This document shows, in pieces, positions 1 through 8,736 of a stretch of 64,000 nt of DNA. Origin of the DNA: G965267335 sp965267335 (GTDB taxonomy: Bacteria > Bacteroidota > Bacteroidia > Cytophagales > JAAEPT01); assembly GCA_965267335.1 (NCBI GenBank), contig OZ253953.1, positions 744,001 through 808,000 of the forward strand, read 5' to 3'. The position numbers were made by a program, and so were the translations under genes. Below the pieces are notes generated by a model, which saw nothing but the letters and a program-made list of their open reading frames with translations, had not been told where the DNA came from and did no database searches. Positions within the stretch are counted from its first letter, which is position 1; every line of letters starts with the position of its first letter.

Positions 1-996
1 TTCAAATTCGATTTACCCTCAGCGATGTTCCGTGCTCCGTCTAGTACTATTGCAGCAGGAACTGATTATGAGGCAGAGATGTTTATAGCAGCAACAGCTT
101 CTACTATCAAACCTGAAATGTGGTGGAAACACGGCACACACCCTAAAGATAAAAAAGGTAAGCCTGTTGAAGTTACTCCTAAGGATCTTGAAGGTAAAGA
201 CGTTAAGAAAATTGATAAACTTGACGAAAAAGGAAGAGGTCAGCTGAAGTTTAGAGCATCAGGTGGTGGATATGATAAAGAAGGTAAGGCCAAGAAAAAA
301 TGGACTGGGTATGTAAAGATACCGAAGCCAACAGGTGGCGATACAATCTTCGTTGTAGATGCTGAATATATTGTTGCTAAGCCTGTAATTCAGGTACAGT
401 CAGGTGCAATTAGCGCACTTTACAAAGATTGTGGTAACCTTCTTGATATTCAGGTTCCTGCATTAGGCGCGCTTTATAAGCCTTCTTTCTCTGTATCAGG
501 GGGCTCAAAAACCATGGGTAAGAAGAAAGGTCAGGTAATCATTGTTCCTAACAGACCAACTGTAGCAATAACGGTTTCTTCGGGCGGTACAAGAATTGGT
601 ACTGAGAAGTTTAAAGTTAGACTGGTTCCTAAGCCGGATATTTTAGTAAAACTTCCTAATGGTAAAGAAGCGAATGTAAAAAGAGGTGAAAGAGCCGGAG
701 CGGTACGTAGCTTAAGAGTTGTTGCAGAATGTTCTGATGATAACTTTAAGCAGAACTTACCTAGAGATGCTCGTTACTTCGTTTCTAAATGGGAGGTTAT
801 GTTGGTTAGAGGTAAAAGACCTGTTAACAAACAGACTGTTAGTGGATCTAGCTACAACGTGTCAAGACTTGGTCAGCAAAGACCTGGTGATCGTATCTTG
901 ATTGATGTGAAGAGCGTTGCAAGAAAGAACTATCAAAACAGAACATTACCTGTAACAATAGGAACTACAATTATTAACATTCCTCTTACAGATTAA
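1..996 (+). CDS. gldM: Gliding motility / type IX secretion protein GldM (C-terminal part, gene cut by window start)
   Basis: The reading frame is open from base 1, so this is the last 331 codons of a gene whose family is usually a little over 500 residues. GldM forms, with GldL, the proton-driven inner-membrane motor of the type IX secretion system; its periplasmic part spans toward the GldK/GldN ring. The N-terminal membrane helix is outside the window. What remains is the periplasmic beta-rich region, including the recognisable stretch around VVDAEYIVAKP and SGAISALYKDCGN. gldN follows after 23 bases, matching the usual gldK-L-M-N order. An internal ATG at 25 is not the true start. Identification rests on recognised sequence and neighbour. 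Confidence 0.93.
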   Translation, partial: FKFDLPSAMFRAPSSTIAAGTDYEAEMFIAATASTIKPEMWWKHGTHPKDKKGKPVEVTPKDLEGKDVKKIDKLDEKGRGQLKFRASGGGYDKEGKAKKKWTGYVKIPKPTGGDTIFVVDAEYIVAKPVIQVQSGAISALYKDCGNLLDIQVPALGALYKPSFSVSGGSKTMGKKKGQVIIVPNRPTVAITVSSGGTRIGTEKFKVRLVPKPDILVKLPNGKEANVKRGERAGAVRSLRVVAECSDDNFKQNLPRDARYFVSKWEVMLVRGKRPVNKQTVSGSSYNVSRLGQQRPGDRILIDVKSVARKNYQNRTLPVTIGTTIINIPLTD

Positions 997-1019
997 TGTT
1001 GAATTAAATAATAAGGATT

Positions 1020-1925
1020 ATGAAAAAGTTAAGTGTTGTTTTTGGTTTTATGCTTTGTGTTACGGCTTCGTATGCACAGGAAGGTTTGAGTAATGTGGAC
1101 GAAGGATGGAATGATCAATCGGTTCGTCCTATTCACAGGTCAGACATCATGTGGCAGAAGACGGTAATCAGAGCTGTCGATTTGAGAGAAAAGCAGAATG
1201 AGCCGATCTTCTCAAAGAACAAACAAATTACGAAGATTATTATTGAGGCAGCTAAAGCTGGCGAATTGAAAATCTGGAAAACTGATTCTCTGGATCGAGG
1301 TCAACCATTGACTCTTGAGGAATTCTTAAAGAATATTCAAATTCCTTCTGAGGAAGTACAGTATTCTGATGAGGAACTAGAGTTCATGGATACTGGTGGT
1401 GAAGAAGATTTAGGTGCGAGTGATCCATGGGGTGATTTTGGTGATGATACAGGTGGTGGTGAAGAAGAGGTTGTTGAGGAAGCAGCCACTAATAGCGTGG
1501 AGTATTACCAACCTATTGACCTATATCAGCTTGAGATAAAAGAAGACCAAATTTTCGATAAGCAGCGCTCTCGTATGTACTACGATATGTTATCAATAAC
1601 TATCAAAGTACCTGCTGATCATCCGTTAAATATAAAGGGGATTGAAATCCCTGCTGGTTCTTTTAGTTATAAAGAACTAGTAACAAAGGTGTTCAAAAAT
1701 AATCCGAATGCTATTTGGTACAACCCATACAACGATGCTGAGCATCGCACATTAGCTGATGCTTTTGAATTGAGGTTGTTCTCATCTTATATTATTAAGG
1801 TTAGTAATCCTGCCGATGATTATCTTGTTGATATCTACGGTGGAGATCAATGGACTGGAATTATGGCATCTCAATGGAAGTCTTATGAGCTTCTTGAGTA
1901 TGAGCATAATCTCTGGGAATTCTAA
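1020..1925 (+). CDS. gldN: Gliding motility / type IX secretion protein GldN
   Basis: 301 residues with a cleavable signal peptide (MKKLSVVFGFMLCVTASYAQ), so periplasmic. GldN (PorN) binds GldK and forms the ring linked to the outer membrane that the GldLM motor contacts. The N-terminal WNDQSVRPIHRSDIMWQKTV segment and the C-terminal block around PIDLYQLEIKEDQIFDKQRS and YNPYNDAEHRTLADAFELRL are typical. Between them, roughly residues 115-155, lies a strongly acidic Gly/Asp/Glu-rich linker. It is probably cotranscribed with gldM and is followed by an intrinsic terminator, so it ends the gld operon. Confidence 0.94.
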   Translation: MKKLSVVFGFMLCVTASYAQEGLSNVDEGWNDQSVRPIHRSDIMWQKTVIRAVDLREKQNEPIFSKNKQITKIIIEAAKAGELKIWKTDSLDRGQPLTLEEFLKNIQIPSEEVQYSDEELEFMDTGGEEDLGASDPWGDFGDDTGGGEEEVVEEAATNSVEYYQPIDLYQLEIKEDQIFDKQRSRMYYDMLSITIKVPADHPLNIKGIEIPAGSFSYKELVTKVFKNNPNAIWYNPYNDAEHRTLADAFELRLFSSYIIKVSNPADDYLVDIYGGDQWTGIMASQWKSYELLEYEHNLWEF

Positions 1926-1955
1926 GAAAATATATAGCAACACTTAGCTTTTTCT

Positions 1956-1987
1956 TCCCGCAGCTGTAAAGTTGCGGGATTTTTTTT
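1956..1987 (+). terminator. Intrinsic terminator after gldN
   Basis: A 7-bp stem (TCCCGCA/TGCGGGA) with a 10-base loop is followed by an uninterrupted T-run. It lies 30 bases after the gldN stop and before the convergent uvrC end at 2008, so it closes the gld operon. Confidence 0.88.
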
Positions 1988-2007
1988 GTCTATTTGGCCA
2001 GTCAGAA

Positions 2008-3807
2008 TTAATTGTCTATACCGAAATAGTTCCTAATTGCGAGTGCTCGCTTGGCACCAATTAGTTCGTTTAGCTCTTCCAACGGGGTAGACTTAATGTT
2101 TTGAAGTGTTTTATATTTAGTTATCAGGAGTTTTTCTGTTGCCTTTCCTATACCTGGAATATCGTTTAGGGAAGTATTATGTATGTTTTTACTCCTTTGG
2201 TTTCTGTGAAAAGTGATCGCAAAACGATGTGCTTCGTTACGTATGAACTGAATTAAGCGCAGTCCAGCAGATTTGCGATCAAGAAATTTTGATTCACTAT
2301 CGCCAGGAAAGAATATTTCTTCGTACTGCTTAGCAATGCCAACTATTGGAACCTTACCATATATACCGATTTCTTTTAGGGCTTCACAAGCAGAACTTAA
2401 TTGACCTTTACCACCATCTACGATGATCAGCTTAGGAAGGGGCTTTTGTTCCTTGAGCAGACGCCTGTAGCGTCTACCTACAATCTCTTTCATTGAGGAA
2501 AAGTCGTCCGGGCCTTCAACCGTATTAATATTATAGTGACGATATTCTTTCTTTGCTGGTCGGCCGTCTATAAAGCAGACCATTGAGGCTACCGGGTTTG
2601 TTCCTTGTAAATTGGAATTATCGAAGCACTCAATATGATTTGGTAGTACAGGGAGTTTTAAATGTTCCTGCAATTCTTTTAATACTGCTTCTGTAGATTC
2701 CTTTTTTGCCTCAGAAGTAGCTTTCTTATCTCTTTTGTACTGTAAAGCATTTTTGAGTGAGAGGTCTATAAGCTTTTTCTTGTCCCCGATTTTCGGGACC
2801 ACCAGATTGAGATCAGAAGCATATTCTATGGGTATATTAGTTAAAATCGCTTTTGACGTGCTTTGAAATTTTTCCCGGGTGGAAAGAATGGTTAAACCTA
2901 GAATTTCAGCATCGGTTTCATCGAGTTTCTTTTTAACAAGAATGTTTTCAGTGACTATAATGCTTCCATTTCTAATTTGGAAGTAATTGATGTAAGCGTT
3001 CTTTTCTTCTGAAACTATAGAGAACACGTCAAGTTGGTCTATATCCGGCTTAACGATTTGAGTTTTGGATTGAAATTTCTCTAGTCGGATGAGTTTTTGC
3101 TTGACTTGTTCTGCTTTTTCATACTGGTAATTTTCCGAATAAGCCCGCATTTGTGAGTTAAAGTGCTGAAAGCAAAGATGAATGTTGCCTTTCAAAATAT
3201 GTTCTGCTTGCTTAAGGTTATTAAGATATTCCTCTTCAGACTGGAGGCCTTCACATGGCCCCAGACAATTACCTATATGATGTTCAAGACATATTTTATA
3301 CTTCCCGGAATCAATGTTCTCTTTGGAAAGATCAAGCGAACAGGTTCGAATGGTGTAAAGTTTACGAATCAGCTCCAGAACCGTATTCAGAGCTTTTACA
3401 TTGGCATAAGGACCGTAATATTTACCCTGTACTTTTTTATATCTTCTCGTTGAAATAATTCTTGGAAAGCGTTCATTCAATATGCAGATATATGGAAAGG
3501 ACTTATCATCTTTGAGTTGAATATTATATCGTGGCTGGTTTTCCTTTATTAAAGAGTTTTCCAGTAACATGGAATCGAATTCAGAATCTACTATTGTGAA
3601 TTCTAAATCACGGATGAGGGAAACGAGACGTTTGGTTTTGTAATTATGATCGGAAGAACTTTGAAAGTAACTGCTCACCCTTGCCTTGAGGTTCTTAGCT
3701 TTCCCGACATAAATAAGTTCCTGATCTTTATCAAAGAATTTGTAGACACCAGGCTTTTGCGGAAGGTTTTGAAGTTTTTGTTTGAGATATTCTTTAACCT
3801 TGCTCAT
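2008..3807 (-). CDS. uvrC: Excinuclease ABC subunit C
   Basis: 599 residues, normal family length. UvrC makes the two incisions around DNA damage during nucleotide excision repair. Visible parts in order: N-terminal GIY-YIG nuclease (PGVYKFF at about 19-25, IYVGKAKNLKARV at about 32-44); a cysteine cluster at residues 156, 173, 181 and 185 that fits the family's metal/iron-sulfur site; a UVR helical segment at about 210-245; the RNase H-like second nuclease; and C-terminal helix-hairpin-helix repeats (DIPGIGKATEKLL). The start is an ATG, 35 bases after the upstream PBP gene ends, so it may be the last gene of the PorW-PBP-PBP transcript. Confidence 0.97.
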   Translation of the reverse strand: MSKVKEYLKQKLQNLPQKPGVYKFFDKDQELIYVGKAKNLKARVSSYFQSSSDHNYKTKRLVSLIRDLEFTIVDSEFDSMLLENSLIKENQPRYNIQLKDDKSFPYICILNERFPRIISTRRYKKVQGKYYGPYANVKALNTVLELIRKLYTIRTCSLDLSKENIDSGKYKICLEHHIGNCLGPCEGLQSEEEYLNNLKQAEHILKGNIHLCFQHFNSQMRAYSENYQYEKAEQVKQKLIRLEKFQSKTQIVKPDIDQLDVFSIVSEEKNAYINYFQIRNGSIIVTENILVKKKLDETDAEILGLTILSTREKFQSTSKAILTNIPIEYASDLNLVVPKIGDKKKLIDLSLKNALQYKRDKKATSEAKKESTEAVLKELQEHLKLPVLPNHIECFDNSNLQGTNPVASMVCFIDGRPAKKEYRHYNINTVEGPDDFSSMKEIVGRRYRRLLKEQKPLPKLIIVDGGKGQLSSACEALKEIGIYGKVPIVGIAKQYEEIFFPGDSESKFLDRKSAGLRLIQFIRNEAHRFAITFHRNQRSKNIHNTSLNDIPGIGKATEKLLITKYKTLQNIKSTPLEELNELIGAKRALAIRNYFGIDN

Positions 3808-3842
3808 GAATTACATAACAAAGATAGGCAAGAGTTAAGTTC

Positions 3843-6101
3843 CTATTCATCATCAGGTTCAATATCATTCCTGATGGAAGCTTCGGTTGGTTCTTCTGGA
3901 TCACAGACAACGTCCTCGGGTTTAATGTTTTGTGGGACATAGAATGGGCCTTTTCGAATACCACATTCTGCATCGGCATAGGCTTTTACCATGAGCTTAC
4001 CAAAAATGGGTAGTGCCATTCTTGCTCCTTGACCTATATAAGCACTTTTAAAATGTATATGAGGCTCTTCACCTCCTACCCATACCCCGGTGACTAAATC
4101 TTTGGAAACACCAATAAACCAGCCATCAGCAGAATTCTGGGTCGTTCCTGTTTTTCCTCCAATTTGGTTTCCTCTATCAAGTAAATTGAACTCATATTGA
4201 AGTCTTCTGGATGTTCCGTGTTCAGTGCCATATCGTAACATAGTCAGAATTTTAAAAGCGTTTTCTTTAGGCATAGCGCTACGGATTTTAGTCTTAGGAG
4301 TATAAAGGATTTTGCCATTTTTGTCTTCTATCCGTTGGATGAAGATAGGAGTGTGATAGTATCCTGTATCTACAAATGTGCAATACGCACTTACCATCTG
4401 TTTTAACGGGACATCACTGGTTCCGAGGACTAAGGACATTGCTGAATCCAGCTCACAGGTAATTCCAAGCTGCTTTGCATGGTCAATGACATATGCAGGT
4501 CCTATTTTATCCATCACCCAGGCAGCAATATTATTTATGGATTGGGCCATGGCCCACTTGAGAGTAACCATTTTTCCGGTAGGGTTACTTCGGTTAGGCG
4601 TCCATGATTTTCCTGCAAATGAAATGGTTACGGGAGCATCTAGCACTCGGTCGCATGGAGCATACCCTGCATTTATTGCTGCAGAGTAAACAAATGGCTT
4701 GAAAGTAGACCCTACCTGCCTTTTTCCCTGTTCAGCATTGTCATATGAAAAATGCCTGTGATCAATTCCACCAACCCAGGCTTTAATATGTCCGGTATGC
4801 GGATCGATAGAAAGTGTGGCACACCTTAGAAATCTGGAATGGTATTTTACTTCTTCTTTTAGTGAAAGAACGGTATCAACCGTACCATTAAAAGTGAAAA
4901 TCTGTGTTGGTCTAGGTGTGTTGATTTTAATTTCAATAGAGTCAGCACCTTCACCATATTTTTCGACCCAGTCCTTGTACTCTTTAGTTGTCGCAACTTT
5001 TCGTTCAATGAATCCTTTTTTCCATGGGTCACGATTTCCCCATTCTTTATTGAACTGTCCCTGCAACCATTGCATATGTTCCTGGACAGCACTTTCAGCG
5101 TGTTGTTGAAGCTTATAATTAATGGTAGTATATATTTTGAGTCCGTCTGTGGAAAGGTTGTAGCCTTGAATTTCCTGGATTTTCGAAAGCTCCCTTTTGA
5201 GATAAGCCCTGAAATATGCAGCGGACCCACTGTGATAACTTTCAGGTTTGTAGTTTAACTCAATGGGTAGCTCTTTAATCGAATCATATAAATTCGTTGA
5301 TAAAAATCTGCTGTCTTCCTTAGAACCAAATTTGGTCATTTGATGCAGTACGGTATTTCGTCTGTTGAAAGCATTGTCCGGATTACTGATGGGATCGTAA
5401 GTGGTTGTGGCCTTGAGTTTTCCAACCAAAACAGCTGCTTCCTGCACTGATAGGTCGCCTACATCCTTATTGAAGTAAACTTTAGCCGCAGATTTGATAC
5501 CTACGGCACCTCTTCCAAAATCTACAGTATTAAGATACATGGTTATGATCTCCTTCTTAGTATATTGGGCCTCCAGTCTTTGAGCAGTAATCCACTCTTT
5601 CATCTTTATTCCGACCATTCTTAGGGCTCCAGACGAAACCGTGGGGCTGTAGGTGGAATCTTCTCTCATTTTGAATAGATTCTTTGCCAGCTGTTGTGTA
5701 ATTGTACTACCCCCTCCGGCACCTCCCATGCTTGTAATCACCCTTAAGGTTGCTCTGAAATCTACTCCTGAGTGATCTGCAAACCTGGCATCTTCTGTCG
5801 CTATAAGAGCTTTTATTACGTCTTTGTCAATCTCTTTGAACTCTGCATGAGAGCGGTTGGTTAGGTAATATTTACCCATTTGCACACCGTCAGATGAGTA
5901 TACTTCTGAGGCAAGTGCCGTTTTAGGGTTCTCGAGAATTTCGAATCCCGGAATTTCACCGTACCAGCCGAACCAGTTGAAATAGACTGCACACCAAAGC
6001 ATGAAAAAAGAGAAGAAACCAGCACCAAATCCTATCCAAAGCACATTAATAACCCGCCTTGGTGAGGTGCTTTTCAGGTATCGGAAAAACTTATTACTCA
6101 T
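3843..6101 (-). CDS. Class A penicillin-binding protein (PBP1a type), downstream copy of a tandem pair
   Basis: A bifunctional peptidoglycan glycosyltransferase/transpeptidase anchored in the inner membrane. Counting from the GTG at 6104, one membrane helix lies at about 20-42, the GT51 domain has ATEDARF with catalytic Glu104 and the GGSTITQQLAKNLF motif, and the transpeptidase has STFK (Ser466), SIN (522-524) and KTG (651-653). All key residues are present, so both activities are expected. I prefer the ATG at 6101; the GTG is immediately upstream. The start overlaps the end of the other PBP by 8 bases, implying translational coupling. The short acidic C-terminal tail differs from the neighbour's. 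Confidence 0.95.
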   Translation of the reverse strand: MSNKFFRYLKSTSPRRVINVLWIGFGAGFFSFFMLWCAVYFNWFGWYGEIPGFEILENPKTALASEVYSSDGVQMGKYYLTNRSHAEFKEIDKDVIKALIATEDARFADHSGVDFRATLRVITSMGGAGGGSTITQQLAKNLFKMREDSTYSPTVSSGALRMVGIKMKEWITAQRLEAQYTKKEIITMYLNTVDFGRGAVGIKSAAKVYFNKDVGDLSVQEAAVLVGKLKATTTYDPISNPDNAFNRRNTVLHQMTKFGSKEDSRFLSTNLYDSIKELPIELNYKPESYHSGSAAYFRAYLKRELSKIQEIQGYNLSTDGLKIYTTINYKLQQHAESAVQEHMQWLQGQFNKEWGNRDPWKKGFIERKVATTKEYKDWVEKYGEGADSIEIKINTPRPTQIFTFNGTVDTVLSLKEEVKYHSRFLRCATLSIDPHTGHIKAWVGGIDHRHFSYDNAEQGKRQVGSTFKPFVYSAAINAGYAPCDRVLDAPVTISFAGKSWTPNRSNPTGKMVTLKWAMAQSINNIAAWVMDKIGPAYVIDHAKQLGITCELDSAMSLVLGTSDVPLKQMVSAYCTFVDTGYYHTPIFIQRIEDKNGKILYTPKTKIRSAMPKENAFKILTMLRYGTEHGTSRRLQYEFNLLDRGNQIGGKTGTTQNSADGWFIGVSKDLVTGVWVGGEEPHIHFKSAYIGQGARMALPIFGKLMVKAYADAECGIRKGPFYVPQNIKPEDVVCDPEEPTEASIRNDIEPDDE

Positions 6102-8736
6102 CACCTACATCATTTGGTATCGTATTCATATCCTGACGGCTCATTACATCAGGATCTTTTTGTTCTTCCGGTTGTTCGTATTTTTCACAGTCCAACTCAA
6201 TCGATAAGTCGAACCCAGGTCTCTTAAATTTTTGTTTGATAATGCCCAAACTGGAATCAGCATATACTTTCTTCATGAAATTAGCCCAAATGGGCATCGC
6301 CATTCTAGCTCCTTGTCCGAGGTCCATGCTTCGAAAGTGGATACTTTTATCATCACCACCGACCCAGACGCCTGATACGAGTTGAGGAACACAGCCCATA
6401 AACCAACCATCACTATAACTTTGTGTTGTTCCTGTTTTTGCTGCAATCTCATTACCATTATTCAGCAAGCCATACTTGTATAAACCAGTAGCCGTGCCAC
6501 CTCTTTCCTGAGTAGCACCTCTGAGCATATGGAGCATGATTTGGGCGGTTTCCTTATTGACCGCGTTGCGTTGCAGAGGTCTGAATTCTTTGATTACGTT
6601 TCCGTAACGATCTTCAATTTTGACAATAAAGTGTGGCTCTATCCAAATACCATTATTTACGAAAGCACCATAAACACCTATCATCTCATACAAGGATACA
6701 TCAAACGTACCTAGGCAAAGCGCTGGTACGGGTTCAAGATCACTTGTGATACCAAGCCTTCGGGCATATTTAACAACCATATGGGGCGTGTGATCACCCA
6801 TGATTTTCATCATATAGGCTGTGATTGAGTTTATGGAACGAGCCATAGCCTGACGGAGGGTGAGAGTGTCTCCGGAAAATTTACCATCAGCATTTTGCGG
6901 TGTCCATGACACCAGATTATTCTCATCAGGTCCAACCAGGAAAGTTACCGGAGCATCAACAACTTTATAGCAGGGTGAATAGACTCCATCAGACTCTCCA
7001 ATAACAGTAGCATAAACGATGGGTTTAAAAGTAGACCCCGGTTGCCTTTTACCTTGCTTTACATGATCATATTTGAAGTGTTTATGATTGATTCCTCCAA
7101 CCCAGGCCTTAATCTCTCCTGAATGGGGATCCATTGAGACAAGTCCACTGTGCATGAAGTGTTTGTAGTATTTTAATGAGTCCATAGGAGAAAGCACAGT
7201 ATCTACTTCACTTTGGTACCAAATAGTGTCATTTTCTTCTCCGGTCGAATCGACATTGTAGTCCCATTTAAATACTGTCATTGGGATTGGTTTATGTAAA
7301 TCAGTCCACACTTTTAGTGAATCCTCATTATGCTGCAGATTGAGAGTTCTCCATCTTTCGCCCTTTTTGATTTCTCTCTCCGCAAAATTCTTTATCTCAT
7401 GGAACCTCCAACGGAGCTGATCATCTGCAATTACCCATGGATTGCGCCCTTTCCAGTGCTCAAAAAATTTCTTTTGAAGATCACCCATATGCTTATCCAT
7501 CGCTTCTTCGGCATACTGTTGCATTCTAGAGTCTATGGTTGTGTAAATTTTTAGCCCATCTCTGTAAAGGTCATACCCGTTTTCTTTACACCAGTTATTG
7601 AGGTATTTTGAAGCCACAGAGCGGAAATAAGTAGCCAGACCTTTGTTGTGGTTCTCTACATCAACTTTTGTAAGATCGATAAACACCTTATCCAGTTGAT
7701 CAGCTTCTGATCTTTCCAGATAATCGTATTTGACCATTTGGTTAAATACATCACTTCTCCTTCTATAGCATTTTAAGTTGGGGACGGGAAATTCCTCAAG
7801 AGGAACTTTGTCAATGCTATCAAGTTTGGATTCAATTATATCATCTAGTTGTTTAGAAGTGAGATTTTCTCTGCCAGGAATGCGGAAATACCCCTCCTTG
7901 TATAGTTGCTCACTCATCTCTCTACGATGTTTAATGGCTTCAGGGCCTTCTTCCCTGATGAATCTGGTAGGGCCGTTATCCGTAGGAGCTTTTAGGAGCC
8001 CAACCAGTATGGCAGCTTCATCCACTGTCAAGTCTTTCTGATCTTTTCCAAAGAAGGTTTTTGCAGCAACTTTTAACCCAAATGCGTTAGATCCAAAATC
8101 TACCGTATTAAGATACATGGTCATGATTTCCTCTTTGGTATAGGAGCGTTCCAGCTGAACAGCGCATATCCACTCTTTCATTTTTACAGTGACTTTACCA
8201 ACCGCACCGCCTGACCATGATCCTTTCATTTCATCTCTACGGGTATTGAATAAGTTTTTGGCTAGCTGTTGGGTAATTGTGCTGGACCCCCTTTTATCAC
8301 CCAGCAGAAGATAATAAGGTATGGCCAAAGTTCCTTTAAGATCTATTCCGGAATGATCATGGAATCGTATATCCTCCGTTGCCAACAATGCATTGATGAC
8401 GTTCGGACTAATTTCTTCGTATTCTACCGGGGTTCTATTTGAAAGAAAATACTTACCCAATAGTTTACCATCGGCAGAATACATTTCTGAGGAATATTCT
8501 GACTTGGGGTTTTCTAGCTGCCGTAGACTTGGTATCGCTCCGAACCAACCATTGGCATCAACCGACACCATATAAATAAATGTGCTAAAGAATGTCACTC
8601 CCAATACATAAAATGCCCAGGAGGCAATAATCAGAATCCTGAACACTTTGCGTCTCTTTTTTGCTTTCGGAGATGGAGTTGCTTTAGGCTTCTCTGTTTC
8701 GCTAGTCAAGCCGGTATTTTCTTCTATAGAAGTCAA
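6094..8736 (-). CDS. Class A penicillin-binding protein (PBP1a type), upstream copy of a tandem pair
   Basis: 880 residues. Layout: a Lys-rich cytoplasmic tail, a membrane helix at about 33-57, GT51 glycosyltransferase (ATEDIRF with Glu121, SSTITQQLAKNLF) and transpeptidase with STFK (Ser568), SIN (634-636) and KTG (767-769). It builds and cross-links peptidoglycan. It closely parallels the downstream PBP but is about 127 residues longer, mostly from an insertion around residues 255-325 and another around 430-520 between the two catalytic domains. Its start overlaps the PorW/SprE stop by 35 bases. The pair looks like an old tandem duplication with both copies intact. Confidence 0.95.
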   Translation of the reverse strand: MTSIEENTGLTSETEKPKATPSPKAKKRRKVFRILIIASWAFYVLGVTFFSTFIYMVSVDANGWFGAIPSLRQLENPKSEYSSEMYSADGKLLGKYFLSNRTPVEYEEISPNVINALLATEDIRFHDHSGIDLKGTLAIPYYLLLGDKRGSSTITQQLAKNLFNTRRDEMKGSWSGGAVGKVTVKMKEWICAVQLERSYTKEEIMTMYLNTVDFGSNAFGLKVAAKTFFGKDQKDLTVDEAAILVGLLKAPTDNGPTRFIREEGPEAIKHRREMSEQLYKEGYFRIPGRENLTSKQLDDIIESKLDSIDKVPLEEFPVPNLKCYRRRSDVFNQMVKYDYLERSEADQLDKVFIDLTKVDVENHNKGLATYFRSVASKYLNNWCKENGYDLYRDGLKIYTTIDSRMQQYAEEAMDKHMGDLQKKFFEHWKGRNPWVIADDQLRWRFHEIKNFAEREIKKGERWRTLNLQHNEDSLKVWTDLHKPIPMTVFKWDYNVDSTGEENDTIWYQSEVDTVLSPMDSLKYYKHFMHSGLVSMDPHSGEIKAWVGGINHKHFKYDHVKQGKRQPGSTFKPIVYATVIGESDGVYSPCYKVVDAPVTFLVGPDENNLVSWTPQNADGKFSGDTLTLRQAMARSINSITAYMMKIMGDHTPHMVVKYARRLGITSDLEPVPALCLGTFDVSLYEMIGVYGAFVNNGIWIEPHFIVKIEDRYGNVIKEFRPLQRNAVNKETAQIMLHMLRGATQERGGTATGLYKYGLLNNGNEIAAKTGTTQSYSDGWFMGCVPQLVSGVWVGGDDKSIHFRSMDLGQGARMAMPIWANFMKKVYADSSLGIIKQKFKRPGFDLSIELDCEKYEQPEEQKDPDVMSRQDMNTIPNDVGDE